A DNA stretch of 64,000 nucleotides. It comes from Acanthosoma haemorrhoidale. Its lineage: Eukaryota; Arthropoda; Insecta; Hemiptera; Acanthosomatidae. The position numbers and the translations under genes were made by a program. The DNA lies in contig OV884011.1 of assembly GCA_930367205.1 (NCBI GenBank), positions 119,533,866-119,597,865 on the forward strand. Direction: 5' to 3'. Numbering within the stretch: position 1 is the first letter of the stretch; every line of letters starts with the position of its first letter. Positions 1 through 13,569 of this stretch are shown piece by piece. The notes below the pieces were generated by a model. It ran no database searches, was not told the DNA's origin, and worked only from the letters and a program-made list of their open reading frames with translations.

Positions 1-2741
1 TGAATCGACGTTATACAATACCATACTGCAGTTCAGGGGTTAATTTGAATGAGCTAAGATATCTAATTTACCTAAATGTTGTGAAGTCTTCTGTTGGCCT
101 GACGAAGTCAAATTGGACTGAAGCAATGAAAGGCAAGCATGGGCACCCAGAGAAAAGAACAGACATTCTAGTACAACAAAGTTAGAAGTTTCATAACTAG
201 AAATTTTCCCCACCCCTGCTGCTTGGGACGGCTATTCTCATTCTATGGTTTATAGCTTTACCTTTCTCCCAGCAGTCCTGCCTCAAGGCACACGACAGCC
301 ATACACTGGGGCTGTGTGTGATTTTGTATCCAATCGATTTTCCGCCTAATTCAAAAACTCAGGAGGTCTTAAGTACACACTACGTTGATTGTTTAGGATT
401 ATTGTGGCATTTCTTTTATGGCTGCCGACTTTATACTCTGAAAAGTTTATCCGGAGCAGAAACTTATATAGTACCACCAGACAGACCTCATCCCTGTTCG
501 TGCATTATAGATGTGGTAGTCCCGCCTCGGAGGAATGTGAAATAGTTACATCGGGGATGAGTCGGCGGTCACGGGCTGGCAAGCAGCGGGTTGCAGGTGC
601 GCCTTCGCATATGCCACCGTCGCAGGTGTTTTACATTAACGATAACAGCTGACGGAGCCGATGCTTCCTCTTCATCGATTAAACATCGTCCGATGGCAGT
701 TCTCAAGGGAATGGGCGGATAAATCGCTCCTAGCGCATTAATGGAGGCCACTCCATTGTAGCTGTAGCTCGCTCTATATATCAAAGAGGATCTATTCTAA
801 TAGTGGGCCTTGGAGGCAGCAGTCAATAGCTCAGCTTGAGTCTCTGGCAACAGATAGACTCAAGAGCAGTGACGATTGTAAAATGAAATACACCTGCATC
901 TGTATTATTTCGCGAACCAAAAACTAAATTTAGGTTTTAAATAACACATTTTTTTAAATTTGCAATTTATTTTTTATTTTATTTTTTCAAAGTTAAATTT
1001 TGCAAGCTTTGAACAGCTCACGTCTTTCATCCTTGCAATGGCAGTTATACGAGGAGAAACTTTTAAAAATACAACAATATAAAAACATTTAAAGTCTAAA
1101 AGATAAAAATATATTTGTTGAAATCCAACACTAATATTAACATTTATTTAAAAGGATAAAATACGATTATTAAAATAGCGCCTATTATACAAATTTAAAC
1201 AAAAGTGTTGAAAATTAAACTTAAGGTAAATTACAATATAAGAAGCGTAAAAATTTGCAAATACATTATATACCATGTGAAAGAAAAACAAAACAACCTA
1301 AAAAGAGAACTGAATAAAATGACTACACTTTAAGTGATGATAAATGCAACTTAACAGACTCAGAGTGTAAAATTAACAATTTTAGTATTAACATTTTTAT
1401 TACTGGCAATTTCGTCGTAATTTATCTCTAGTCTCTTAAGTATAATGTCTTTACCTCTTTTATGCAAAATTGCCATTTCATACTAGTCTCTATTGCTAAG
1501 GTTTTCAGTGGTTAACGCGGAAAAAATTAAGAAGACTTACTTAATATGCGCTCCTTTTTACTTAGACCGACCTTTCTCCCGCTATGGCTCATGCAAACAT
1601 TGCACCTCATCCTGTCAACACCCGACCAGTACATAAGGGTTCTAGGGTGTTTGAAATTACTGACATACAGGTTGAAGTGGATTTAAATAAAATAAGCATT
1701 TAATTATTCAATGAAAATCTAGTTTACGTCAAACTAATAAGTCAACGCTACAAATTCATTGTAGTTTTAAAGGTGTAGTGCTCATCCCTTCTTCTCCCAT
1801 CTTGATAGTCTCCTAGGACTTAAACAAAAGAGAAAGAACTTTTCAACCTGAGGCTCTAATCCTCGTTACTAACTTTTAGAGTTTTCTTGAAACTTAATAG
1901 GAAATACAGAAACAAAAACATATCGGTTTTCAACTTTATATTTAGTCAAAAAAACAGAACAAAATGAGAAGTGCATCAATAATTTATTTGTACATTAATA
2001 ACTCCCAAATGGCAATTGGTGTACTAGACGCAATGCGACGATATTGAAAAGGAATATCTCATTAAATAAAAGCAGATAATTTAATATTATATTTTCGAAA
2101 ATTATGTCATTAATTTATAATAATATAATTTTCCTGTACCTTCTATCCCAAATTATTATTATTATCGTAAATAATCAATCGTTTCATTGCCAAATGCAAG
2201 TGGAAACTCGTTGCGACTAGCAACAGGCTATATGTTCTGTGTATGTTGATGGATCCAATCCACTTGACTCTTTTACAATCCTTTATGGGTAAAGGAACCC
2301 GTAAATAACAGAACTTCATGGTAAAGATAGAACATAAGAGGGAAATCCATAAATTTTGGGTAATAACGGGGGGGGGGGATTAAGGCAGTTACAGAGTTCA
2401 TCCTAAAAACGTATTAACATAAAGAAGCAAGCATAAAATCGGTTACTTTAACCGAACACTAGCCGGCAAGCTAATGAGGTGCAGTTCCTTTTTTAGCTCA
2501 ATAGTATCATCGAGACTACCATATTCACCTTTTCAAGATGTTTTACGCCATGTATTTATCAATGTCAAGCCAATGTACTAGCGTATTATAGCTCCTCCTG
2601 TTCCTCCTTAAATGACGAGTACTTCAATTATATCTTGCAACCTTTTTTTATTGCGTTTGCATCATCAATTTAAAGCTGGTCCAACCGATGCTAATTCCAC
2701 TTCACTGCACACCAGGGAAATTAGTATTACGTTTTGAATAT

Positions 2742-3116
2742 TTAATCAGTTTCGGGAGGCACATTTAGTTTATTTGAGTAAAAAATATATGGAGTACTAG
2801 TTACCCGAGAGGGGTTGGCGCTGGCCAGACTTCCCCGGCGACACACCGCCAACGATAACTCAGCAGACAGTAGAAAGGAAGTGCACAAGTAACAAGTGAG
2901 CGGCTGGACTGGATCCAGGTCAGGGCGGCCGCAATGCGTATAGGGCCTCTGTGGTCGCGGCTCCTCCTCGCTCGGCTGTTCGCCCGTCGTCACTAAATTA
3001 GGGTTTGGATCGCTGTAAACAGTGTAAGGGCTTTGGTATCCGAAGCTCGTGTGGGAGGGTGCCAGGGATCGTGGGTGTACCAACCAACAGCTGATTTTTC
3101 CTGGTCGTACTATCAC
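2742..3116 (-). other. GC-rich island with a 124-codon open frame, unidentified
   Basis: This roughly 330-bp stretch is much richer in G, C and CpG than the A/T-rich DNA on both sides. A 124-codon frame on the reverse strand spans it almost exactly. The predicted peptide is rich in Pro, Ser and Thr, has an acidic patch (GEQPSEEEPRPQ) and has no domain or signal peptide that I recognise. It could be a first exon with 5' UTR, a CpG-containing promoter or enhancer, or a chance frame kept open by GC richness. No splice junction or promoter is strong enough to decide. Base composition is the only real evidence of function. Confidence 0.25.
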
Positions 3117-3562
3117 ATTTAATGGAAAATATGGGTTGAATGGAGCAAACGATTAGGTAAGATCAAAGAAAATTGTTTGGCGATAAATGTTTTTAGGTTA
3201 TAAGTATTTTCTGTAGGGATAAAATAAATTTTACCAATAAATAAATATATTCACATTCAGGAATGTTTATAATACTAAACAAGATTTTTTTACGCCAGCA
3301 ATTTTTTTCTTAATTTCTAAATAGTTTTATTTTTTAATAATATTGGAGAGGGTGTCATTCCCCGAATTCCCTCCAGGCTTCCCCTTTGTCTATGCACCTC
3401 CTTTATTTTCTAAAAAATAAAATAAACATTTGCAAACAGCTAATAATATAGATTCATAATGAATTCTTTATAAATATATATGAAAAAAATTTATGAATGA
3501 AAAAACTTCACTTCTTTCAGGGATATTGTCCCCTTTAAATGAAAAGCAAATGTCTAGGTGAA

Positions 3563-3586
3563 AATATATATATATATATATATATA
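3563..3586. repeat. TA dinucleotide microsatellite
   Basis: About a dozen uninterrupted TA units follow a short A run. Tracts like this are common in arthropod intergenic DNA and have no assigned role. Confidence 0.9.
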
Positions 3587-4651
3587 ACATTAACTTAATG
3601 TAATGACTTACTTAAATAACTTAAACATTTTTTTTTCATTCTAAGCTCTCAATTTGAAATATTGGAATGTAGAAAAATACGATGGAAATTATTGGAGTGA
3701 ATGGGACCCTTTTACTAGGAGAGACCTACCTTCAACCTTTGAAGGATACGAAAGTTAGGTATGAACTAAAGATAAAGTTTTTTTTTTAGTAGCAATTGTT
3801 CCTGGCTTAGATACTTAGAAGTTTCATTTGGCTAACTGATCGCAGTAAAAATACTGAGAATTCTAATTGAATTGATTGTTTCGTCATGGATAGCATACCG
3901 AATTAAATAGTTGACTCTTGAATCAGCAATCTTATAGCAATGTAGCAACGTCTACACCAATTATGAACTAAAGGGTATTCTTTTAAATAAAAATAGAATA
4001 AAGTATGTTTCAAGTGTACTATATCGAAAGACTATCTACATTTTCTTTAATACTTATTAAATTGCGAAATTTAAAACAATTGGCTTTGCAACCTAATCGT
4101 AAATAGGTAAAGTAACGACGTTAAAATTAATACATACTATAGGGGTAATCACGGTGAGGTCATTTGTTCTATAAATCCAAAAGATAAAATTGATAACTCG
4201 CAGTAAACTTATTATTCCAAATAGAGTGGAAAATTTATCTTTTAAAATTACTCAAAATACTTTTTGAAAAATAATTATACGATGGTTTTTAACCCATCGA
4301 AGAAGTCTTGATTATTGTTTATTTTGTTAGCCATGACATTAATAAAAATACATGAGTTTTTTCATTTGATTAGTGCGCAATTAAACTTCATCAAGCCAAA
4401 ACCAAATATTATTATTAATATTTGAAGTTTAATTATGTTCCCAATAATGTATAATCTTTTATTAGTCCGATCGGTAACACAGAAAACTCCAACTGCTACT
4501 TGAGCTAAGGTTTTTCATATTATTTATGTGTAACTATTGCTAGCACACTATGGTTAATAATAATTACAATTGGCTCTACTAATGGAATGAATAGACATTC
4601 GTAAAACTTCATAATATATACATCATACATAAAGCGCAGGAAACGACTAAA

Positions 4652-4745
4652 TTCACTTGTGGGAGTGTCATCTCCCCAGCAAAGAAAGGAAAGGACTAAG
4701 GATGATTCCTCACGCTACTCTTGAAGCCAAACACTGCTACACTGC
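4652..4745 (-). repeat. J1 retrotransposon 3' UTR scrap
   Basis: The segment matches, with divergence, the J1 3' UTR region seen at 58500-58745 and at the right edge of the window. Shared points on the plus strand are CACTTGT followed by a run close to TCTCCCCAGC, a purine-rich block, then CCTCACGCTACTC and GAAGCC. Orientation is reverse. No coding part is present. It is an old, truncated copy, and the call rests on similarity within this window only. Confidence 0.4.
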
Positions 4746-7700
4746 TAGTTAATTAACTTCATATTCCGTAATTATACATCATTTTCGTTTCTGCGACACT
4801 CCATTCAATGTTATGACATTCTTAATAAGCTGCAAAGATATGGCCTATGTAAGCAATAAGGAGCCACTGTTGGGGTGTTAGGTACACATGGTGTTGGTGC
4901 GTTGAGGTCGGAAGGCGGGTTCAGGTGTATCCCAACCACGGTAATGTTCAATTTCAAGTAGAACTGTTTAGCCTCCAAGCACAACTAAGGTCTAATCCTC
5001 GATTTATAAACATCTGCTGTGTCCTATATCAACAAGGCGCGGTGCGGCGACGCGGACTTATCGTGCAGGGGCTGATGTTAATTCTTCCATTGTAATGTAT
5101 ATTTACATAGTGGATATGTTGAAGGGACTGTCTCATGCACAAATGATACGTAATCTTAATGAGCTACTAAGCTACTTTTAAACTGATAAAATCTAGCCTT
5201 TTTCGTCTGGATATACATTGTGCCATCCTATGCTTTCATCACTAAGTTGTTAGTTAATTAGCACTTCTGTACTAAGGATGTAGCACGTAGGAATCCATCC
5301 CGCCGTCTTGAGGAAAGGGGAGAGTAAGACAAGGGTTTGTTTGAAACCTAGTCTTATGGAGTGAGGTTTTGCACGCCATTTAGAAGATTTGTAATTTTTG
5401 TTGAGCATTGTATGTTGTTTGTTGTTAAGTTATTAATTATAGAATTAGTTAAGTTAAGTACACGTGTATTGAGTATATAAAAAGAGAGTGGATCCAATAA
5501 AATTTACTTGCCTTGTGCATTTAATGGCTGTGTAGTATTCTGTTTTAAACCATAAACTAACATTAAGTTTTAATGTGAATTGGTTCTGGTATCGTTGTTA
5601 ATTTATTTAGTTTATGTTTAAGGCTGGATGTTTTATGAATCAGGTTAAATCGAACATGCTGTCCAAACGATTGTAAATAATTAAATTACGAAAGTAAAGT
5701 ATTAGTATCTTTAAATAAAGACTTAGTGTGTAAAAAACATTTGATTGTAAATGTTCATATATTTTTTTATGTCCCTACTATGTGATATCATATTTAAGGA
5801 TTATTTCGGTTACTATTATTCTGCTGTACATCATTAGTACAACGGTATATGTTTATGTATTGAATGTTCCGCTTTTTAAGTGCTAATTGTAGCTTAAGGT
5901 TTGCGCTTCATCAAAAGCGTAACGATGATCAACACCTTCAAATTAAGTTCATTATTTATGTTCAGTTTCATGCCTCGAATCGATTAGAGGGATTTGCAGC
6001 CCTCCAGTTTATTGTGTTCGTTCAATGGTCAATTCTAACCCTTGACAACGCCCTCTAATTCTATACGAAACGGTAAATTAAGTCGCTGTATTTCTTTGTT
6101 CTAATCTTGGAGGCCCTTTCCTGAGGTACCGCCTCTTGACGGAATTGAAAAGGATTGGTTACTTTAGAAATTGCTTTAATTTCTTAGTTGCAAGCATAAC
6201 AAATTTCGTTGATTTGGTCCCATCTCACATTTCCATTACTAGAAATTATCGAATTATAATAGAAATTGTTATTTTTATATCCCAATTAGATGTCCTCTAA
6301 CATGTCTCATGTCTAACATGAGATGGAATAGTTCATATTATATTTAGTCATATTTAAAGCATATACAATGTTAGCGATGGGCAGTTGTTAAGCAATAAAT
6401 AAACATTTGAAAAAAAATAAAGACCCATAATAATATATGTACCTAGTATGTCTTTGGCACCATCATGCCCATAAAATGTAAACATTTATAAAATAATTTG
6501 CTTAAATTGTTTACTTGTACAAATCGTCGTAATATATTAATGAAATACGTTTAAAAAAATTTACCAATATTTGTCCATTGTAGGAAAAATCTTCACCAAT
6601 TAAAACAGTGAGTAAGAATAATTTATATCTTACGTCACATAGATTATTTTACCAATGGAAGCAGTTTGAATGTGATTAGTAATCATAATGTCTTCAACTT
6701 AGATTCACGCTATAGAGGTTATTATATAACTACAAATCTATTTTTTGGATGAAAATGGGTTTGGTCCGTTTATTATCCTTTTATTTAATGATTCTTTGCT
6801 GTAATTGCCTATTTCTCTAATTTATAAGTTGCTGGCTAATAATGAGTTTTCAAAATACATTTGTGTTTGTGCAAGTGTGAGGCTTTGTAAAGTTGGTAGA
6901 TTTAATCCTTGTTGTGTATTACGGGTCTATTATTCTCATTCGTAGCATTTGTATGACTTCCCGTTATCTGATTAAACACTAGTAAAAAAAGATGGATAGG
7001 AAAACAAATTTACTGGCGATTTTGTATAAATAATATTAGCTTGTTTTTAGGGGATGGTCTGGTTTTCTATTAAACTATAGAATATTTGTGTACATTAATT
7101 TCATTGTAACTCCAATTGTGGATCAATTGTCACTCTAATTGGTGGGTTTTGTGAATACGGAATTATTTTTCGTTATCTTGAAATTTTCGTTGTCATTGTA
7201 TGAATATAATAACTTCGGTTTTACTCGGAATTATTTTGATCTTTCACCTGTTACAATATTTTTGTATTTTGTTTAGTTTGTCTGTTAGGAATGGTATCAA
7301 TTGTGTACGAATACGCGGATGCTAAGGAATGTGCGATATTTGTACAATGTTTGAAAAATCAACGGTAAATGAAGAATTGGAGATTTCAATTGAAATAGTG
7401 GGTAATGGAAATGAAGTAGTCAGGAAAATTACTATATGATATATATTAATAAGAGTTTCATGGGCTTAAAAACTATGGTTTCATGAATCGATAATAATTA
7501 CTTAGAGTTGTTTCAGCATTTTCTGGACTCAACAAGTTAATACAATTAAAGATAATACTTTTTATCACGAATCAGTAATTATCTTCTTTATATACAAACA
7601 TTTAGTTTCTTCAAAACTGCAATAAAGGTATCTATCAATTTTTTTCAGAACATTGTTTTTATCCAAGTCCTCTTTCAGGTACACTTACCAAACCAAAAAT

Positions 7701-10700
7701 TAATTTAGTTTAATAAATATCATGTTTAAATATTCTAGAATCTGATTTAATTATTAAATTAAATTTTATTATTTTCTTTAACGGAAGTAAAGTAATGCCG
7801 TTGTAATTAATGGAGTGGATTCGTTTTTACTGTGTCAGTGCTTACATATATTTTCATCGAACCCAAAGAATAGCCAAGAATGAATTATCCTCTCCCTAAC
7901 GAGGTATTACAGGCTAGGTACCCATAAAAGAATCCAATTAATAGTTAAAAGAGGATTGAAGAGTAATTACAGCTATAAATAGAGTGATTAAGTTAGCCAA
8001 CGTTAAAGGGCAGTAAATTACCGGCCTCTTGGGGAGCGATCTTGTCTTCCAACAAGAGGAACAGAAATAATTCAAAGTATTTTTATTGTAGCATTAAAAC
8101 ATCAATTGAATAACTGCGTACATTTTATTTAATGATTAATGACATCTTCATAACTTCATGGAAGGTTAAAAATACATATGGAAATGAATTACTTACGTAA
8201 ATTGGAGATAAGCAACCACGATAAGGAAAATTATTCTGGTATATACTTTTGTTCCCTCGTTTGGGCGGTATTACTACTTTTAGTAAGGTGAAATAATAAT
8301 ATAATAAAAAAATATATACACTCGCTTAATTATCCATTCTATACCTAATTCAGATCATCTAAACTAAGATATTTTAACACTATATAATGAAAGGAACTCT
8401 ACTTTGCATTGGCTTGAGTCTCTGATGTTGATCCATACGAAAGATGAATCGATCTATATGAATCCATATATATATGAACTATGAATCCATATATATATAT
8501 ATGAACTATGAATGATACGTTGCCCCAGTTGAAAGAAGGCAGATAAAAAGCCTTCAATTCATTTATTTTCATTTATGAAAACATAGTCTAAATAGAATAC
8601 ATAATATATGCGTGTTTGTTTTGCCAATGGCATAGGTAAGTTTTGATATAGAGACTTATTTATCACACATGCACTACTAATTTAAGTAGGTTTCTCTACT
8701 TATAATTTTAACATTATAGTGCTAACATTGTTTCGGGAATGTCCCTAAGGATCAACCAGTTAATCATATAAAAAATAGACTAGAGTGATAGAAAATAACA
8801 GATACCAAATCCCTTCAAGATCAAAGTTTGTGGAGCTTAAAAAAACAAGTATAGGATTTGTTTCTTTGTTCTTCCATTCGAATTTTCTATATTGCTTATA
8901 TTTGTTAACAGGTCACGTTGTACCGAGGAATTCGCACTTAGGGAAATTCATCCACATTCGACATCTATCGGAGGCTCAAGGAAGGACTACTTTTTGTTAT
9001 AAACTGACCACATGGTGCCGATTTGTTTGGCAGTGAGAGAGAGGATGTGTTGTGAAGTGTTATTTTGTTGTTAGTACGTTGTTGTCAAGATTTATCATAG
9101 GTTCAGTAGATTGCGTATATAGATCATAAAATAAAATGGATAGGCTGTTATATAGAATTGTTTGTGCATTCAGTTCATTATCGATTGGTTCCTTGACCGC
9201 TTAATGTACAAGCATTTAATGTAGGATTGTAAATAGTGTTCTGTTTAAGGGTACTAAACATTAACTTGAACAAATGCCCAAATGCTAATCTGAAGATTGT
9301 AAATTTTTTCCTTCTATTTTACTAAATATTATTCTAGAAGCAAGTTGTAATTGTTATGTTACTATCTAATCTGTACATTACGTATACATTGCATATTTTA
9401 ATGCTTATAATGATATAATAGCTGTATCAGCAGCAGAAGGGTTTCGATTACACCACCGCTGGTCAGGTGACTGTCCAGGGTGTGTTGAGTTGTGTTTCAT
9501 TCCCTTTATTCTATCGGGATCTCTTTAATGCTAACGAGTTAGATTCCCTTTGTGCAGTGTATTTACGGATACGACCGGCCGCAAAAGTATCTTCGCTTCT
9601 CAGCCATACCGATTGCAAAGAGGATCATCGAACATAAAAATCTCACCCTACGACAATTCGCCTGCGGAGCTAAAACGTATAAATAAATCTTCACTCTCCT
9701 ACCTTTGGATTGGAAGGATTGGGTTCAGGTTTAAATTAGATTGGTTTATAGCCGATAAAATGGACGGTGGTACTACAGACGGAGGTGGAGGACCCTTCGC
9801 CCCGGTTTACGATATGACTGCTAAATGCTGGCTTGTATAGCGGAGTACTGGCCCTATAAAGTATGACAGGGCAGAACAAACCAGGCGGCGCTTTATTGTA
9901 GCTCCCCTCTTTATTCCCCTGCCCCCTCCCATCCCTGTTGCAGTAAAAATGTTATTATAGGAACCTGATGGTTACCATTCTCTGCCCTATCGTGTAGTCT
10001 GGCGTATGTCGATGCCAGGCTTTAAAGCTTTTATCTATACACATAAGGGGATTATATGCAGTGCCTATCGTGTATTCCCATTATTTCTGTATTATCCTAT
10101 GACAGTCTATTCTATAAACATGTTTTATTAATATTATATTTCCGGTCCTGAAATGAAATACTTTACATTCAAGGAGAGCGATCCTCTTGTGTCTGTATGC
10201 ACTATTATAGGAACCATACATGTGAACAACCGGTCTCTGAAACTGTTCAAAATTTACTTTTAGCGTAGTTAAGGATACGCTTAAGATAAATTATAATATA
10301 TTTTTAAAAACGAAGCTTTAGGAATCAACAATAATATTGGAAAATATTTCAATAGTTTTTTTTATGGGAAATATTTTATTTTTATATTTGTTGATAATGT
10401 AATTTGAAACGAGTATTTTATTTCTGATTTAATGAGAATTAAGTAGCAAAGCCACTGAACCTTGGCTCAACTAATTAATTCATTAATCCTTGTGATTACA
10501 GTTAAACAATTGTGTAACCAGCGGGATCCCAGCTGAGCTTCTAATTTTTTATGACTATGGAGTATTTTTTCAATAGGCCTTCAACCATTAAACTCCATTA
10601 AAAATCTGTTGTGTTTAGTTGCAATTTTAGAATACATCTTCTAAAAGAATGCTTACCACTGTGTAATATACGTAAACCATTGATAGCATAACAACAATTA

Positions 10701-10868
10701 TACTTTTATCATCATCCGTTCATAAATATACCGAGGGTGAGAACTTGTAAATTCTGAGTAACACAAGTTTAAACGAAACAAGCTAACCTGTGCCACCATG
10801 TCTTGCAAGTTGCGGTCAAAAGGTGACGGTTCTAGGTGACGAACTGAATGCACGAATTACTGCAGCAG
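4746..10868. other. AT-rich non-coding DNA, no gene seen
   Basis: No gene or recognisable mobile element was found. About 4860-5060 is GC-richer. About 7960-8060 has several TAAT-type homeodomain-like words beside a GC-richer block. A short two-unit repeat of the form ATGAATCC plus a TA run plus GAACT lies at 8459-8511. The 96-codon frame at 9550-9840 contains a Gly-rich stretch (GGTTDGGGG) but no domain I recognise. A TATA-like site near 5474 is listed separately. Confidence 0.5.
5474..5515 (+). promoter_or_regulatory. TATA-like box with nearby AATAAA
   Basis: A good TATA-box match (AGTATATAAAAAGAGAG) is followed about 25 bases later by AATAAAATTTACTT. Close spacing of a TATA box and a polyadenylation signal is seen in some short LTRs. 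I found neither a second copy nor target-site duplications, so a chance match in A/T-rich DNA remains likely. Confidence 0.2.
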
Positions 10869-10960
10869 TTATTGTAAATATAACACCATATTATTGAGAA
10901 CATTTATCACATTTACTTCTGGCCCAATAAGGCAGATTGTAATTTTATCACAATAAAAAA
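10869..10960 (+). repeat. J1 retrotransposon 3' terminus
   Basis: This is a tail-only copy of J1. It shares TTGTAAATAT, GAGAACATTTATCACA and the terminal AGATTGTAATTTTATCAC followed by AATAAA with the ends at 19993-20120 (reverse strand) and 54160-54250. Severe 5' truncation is what non-LTR retrotransposition by target-primed reverse transcription commonly produces. The A-rich end is followed by unrelated sequence. Confidence 0.6.
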
Positions 10961-13569
10961 ATAAATGATCGAACTAGATTTATATTCTTTTTAATCAAAA
11001 TAAATAATGTATGAACTACTAAATAAACTTACGTCTAAGGCATGAAATCCCTCGTGCTGTAAATAAATGTGTTTTCCGTTAATTGTTTTTGAATTGTCAA
11101 TGTCTGGCTCCTCTTCCTTTCCTTTAACAATGTCTATAATTTCTTCATCTGCTAACTCAAGTTCATTATCACATGTCACTCTGCAACTTAAGTGTCAGTA
11201 ATGTTTTTCGAGTCATTTATCCCTTTAACAATAGCAGTAAGTTCACTGTCAATGTCATCTGTTGACGCTTCGGATATGGGAGATCCTACTGTAATTCCAT
11301 AAAGAAAATCTAAGTTACAGACTTAAGAGTCTGCAGTGTATTTTCTAGTGTTTTGCCTCCTGCCTATAAAATTACACCAATTTTCTGGAATTTTTATGGT
11401 TTTTATGTATTATGTATATAGATATATTGTCTATCACAAGCGCTATAACACTCCGTTAAACTTAGTGGTTCGTTACGAGATTTTTTTTTTAATTTAAAAA
11501 TCAAAGTAAGTAGCTATCATAAAACTAAATAAATACCTAAACATAACACATAAGCTTCCTTACTAACCAAAAATTTCTAATTGCTAGAGCTCAAAGAATT
11601 TTTATTTATAGGAATTTGATGAGTAGGTTCCATTCCCCCTTATTTTTAATCTATGCTCTATACCATTTAACCGTAAAGGACATTTTAATGTCAGGATGTG
11701 AACCCAATGGCCTTTAGTGGTTGAAGATTGTTACCACAGGATCTGAAGCGATTGTCCATGATGTGGTATTGACCTTATGCGCTTAATGGTCCGCCGCTTC
11801 AATCGATAGTTTTTTATTTCTATTTAATTGATCTCCATTCATGCTTTCATAAGACGCTAACACATAAACTTTAAAACTTTGAACTATTCTATCATTTTAG
11901 AGCCTTCTGGGGCACGATTCTCCTAGGAATATAGAAAATTTCAATTATATTAGGCTACATTCATACATACATGAATAAACATCATTATAACGCATAGTTA
12001 TGTTTTAGCCAAGTAACATGATAAATAAATTTTAAATTAAAAGGTGGAGACTTATCCATGATTTGTGAATATAAAATAGAATAAACGAACAAATGAATGA
12101 TGATTAATTTGCAACTAGCAGCCAGTCAAATATCGTAGGCAGAATCGTGTCGATGTTAGGATAATTCTCAAAACAGAAAATGGTGGATTGAGAGGTAAGA
12201 AGACATTTATTAAGATAGGGTTTGAAAAATGAGATGGAAAACAAACAACCGCTGGAGATATAGAGTAAGGATGTATGCTTGAACCTGCTTGGAGAAAACA
12301 GCAATCGAAGATAACAGATAAAAAAGATCTTGTTGAGGGAGTGGGTGGGGAATTTGATTTAGAATTGGTTGTATATGAATGACGGGGTTTTAGTGCATAA
12401 GGTTTGGTAGAGGAACGTTCCTATGAAGTCTTACTGTTTGGTCAAGTGAAATATACATTGTGACTCAGCATAGCGATGCGAAAGGCGTGTCTCTAGAGTT
12501 CCGAAGACGAATGCAGAAGTAGTAAAATGGGAAAGAAGGGAGGAAAGTTGACGGGTATGTTGTGGAAGGAGAATACGGGATCCGTTGAACTGTTTAAATG
12601 GAAAGTCTTGTTTGGCACATAAGGAGTATTGGTTAGGAGCATAGGACCAACGGGCTTAAAATTAAGATAAAAAGTAGGTTGGTCCGGGATGTGCCGTTCA
12701 AACATTCCCTAGGTGCACCGGTCAACGCACCTTGGTCTTTTCTCTAAAGCCATATTTATCGTTCAATCAAAGTTAAGACTAACTAACATTGTTCAAAACC
12801 ACAATTTACAACAATACTCAGTAAAAACACAAATGCACAACATAAAATGGAACAATTTAACAACAGGTAAAAAAACCTTAAGTAGCATAAAAGTTTTATT
12901 AATAATTATTAAAAGTAATAGTGTTAAAAGTAGATCTGAAGTGATGGAAGTTTCCTGAACAAGTCCTTTGGGAATGAGGAGCGAGGAAAAAAGGGGTGCA
13001 TGTGAAAGGAACTAGGCCGACGTGGCCGGAAACAAAGAACTGGGACACAGAATGTAAAGAATTATTCTTAGCATTACACCTTAGTAGAGAAGTAAAAAAT
13101 AAAACATTTTATATTTTTGTGTTCTAATGGGCCTTGGAACGCCTTGGAAAAAACACTTCAAATTACGCTGATTGTATGTTTGGCGAGATGAAATAACAAG
13201 AAGTATGAAATTATATATATGCATTTCTAAAGACACAAGCCAACAAGTATTTAAGATTTTATGGTCTGATTTCTTTCTTTGTGGCGAAGTATACATTGGA
13301 GACAATAACGCAACAAGAATTACATATACATAGTTATTAAAAATATGAAGATTTGGAGCCAAAAATAGAAATATTGCATTTAATGTCGTTCCTGCTAATT
13401 CAATAGGGTTTATTTTATTGAGATTTTAGATTTGTTTTTTAGGAAGATTTTTATTGTTCAAGAAGTGTGACGAAATGAAAAACTTTCGAAGGCAAATGTA
13501 TTTAGTTAATATTTAATTCTTTATAAAAAAAATGATTAAATAAATCTTGCAATTACCTTCCCACCATGT
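10961..13569. other. AT-rich non-coding DNA, no assigned gene
   Basis: No gene was assigned. On the reverse strand, about 12100-12710 reads as long pyrimidine-rich stretches with two open frames (12104-12304 and 12493-12705) separated by stops. The composition resembles that of the retrotransposon ORFs elsewhere in the window, but I found no motif that identifies it. It could be an eroded ORF1-like segment. A 62-codon acidic frame at 10991-11179 (reverse) is also unrecognised. Confidence 0.4.

Larger units (their letters stand above)
1..4651. other. AT-rich non-coding DNA, no gene seen
   Basis: No credible gene was found. Open frames at 318-652 and 569-784 overlap on both strands, have no recognisable motif and look like chance. 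About 540-780 is somewhat GC-richer than its surroundings. Notable simple sequence is a G run near 2371 and a TA tract at 3563-3586. The GC-rich island at 2790-3116 is listed separately. The rest is A/T-rich unique-looking sequence. Confidence 0.6.

Noticed and set aside
5277..9240. LTR pair formed by 5340-5530 and 9030-9170
   Set aside because: Both have T/G-rich runs, an AATAAA-like word and a TATA-like word, but the base-by-base match is too weak to call them copies of one repeat.
12104..12705. Reverse-strand frames as a host gene
   Set aside because: Several stops, no motif and no splice signals that join them; at most an eroded retrotransposon ORF.
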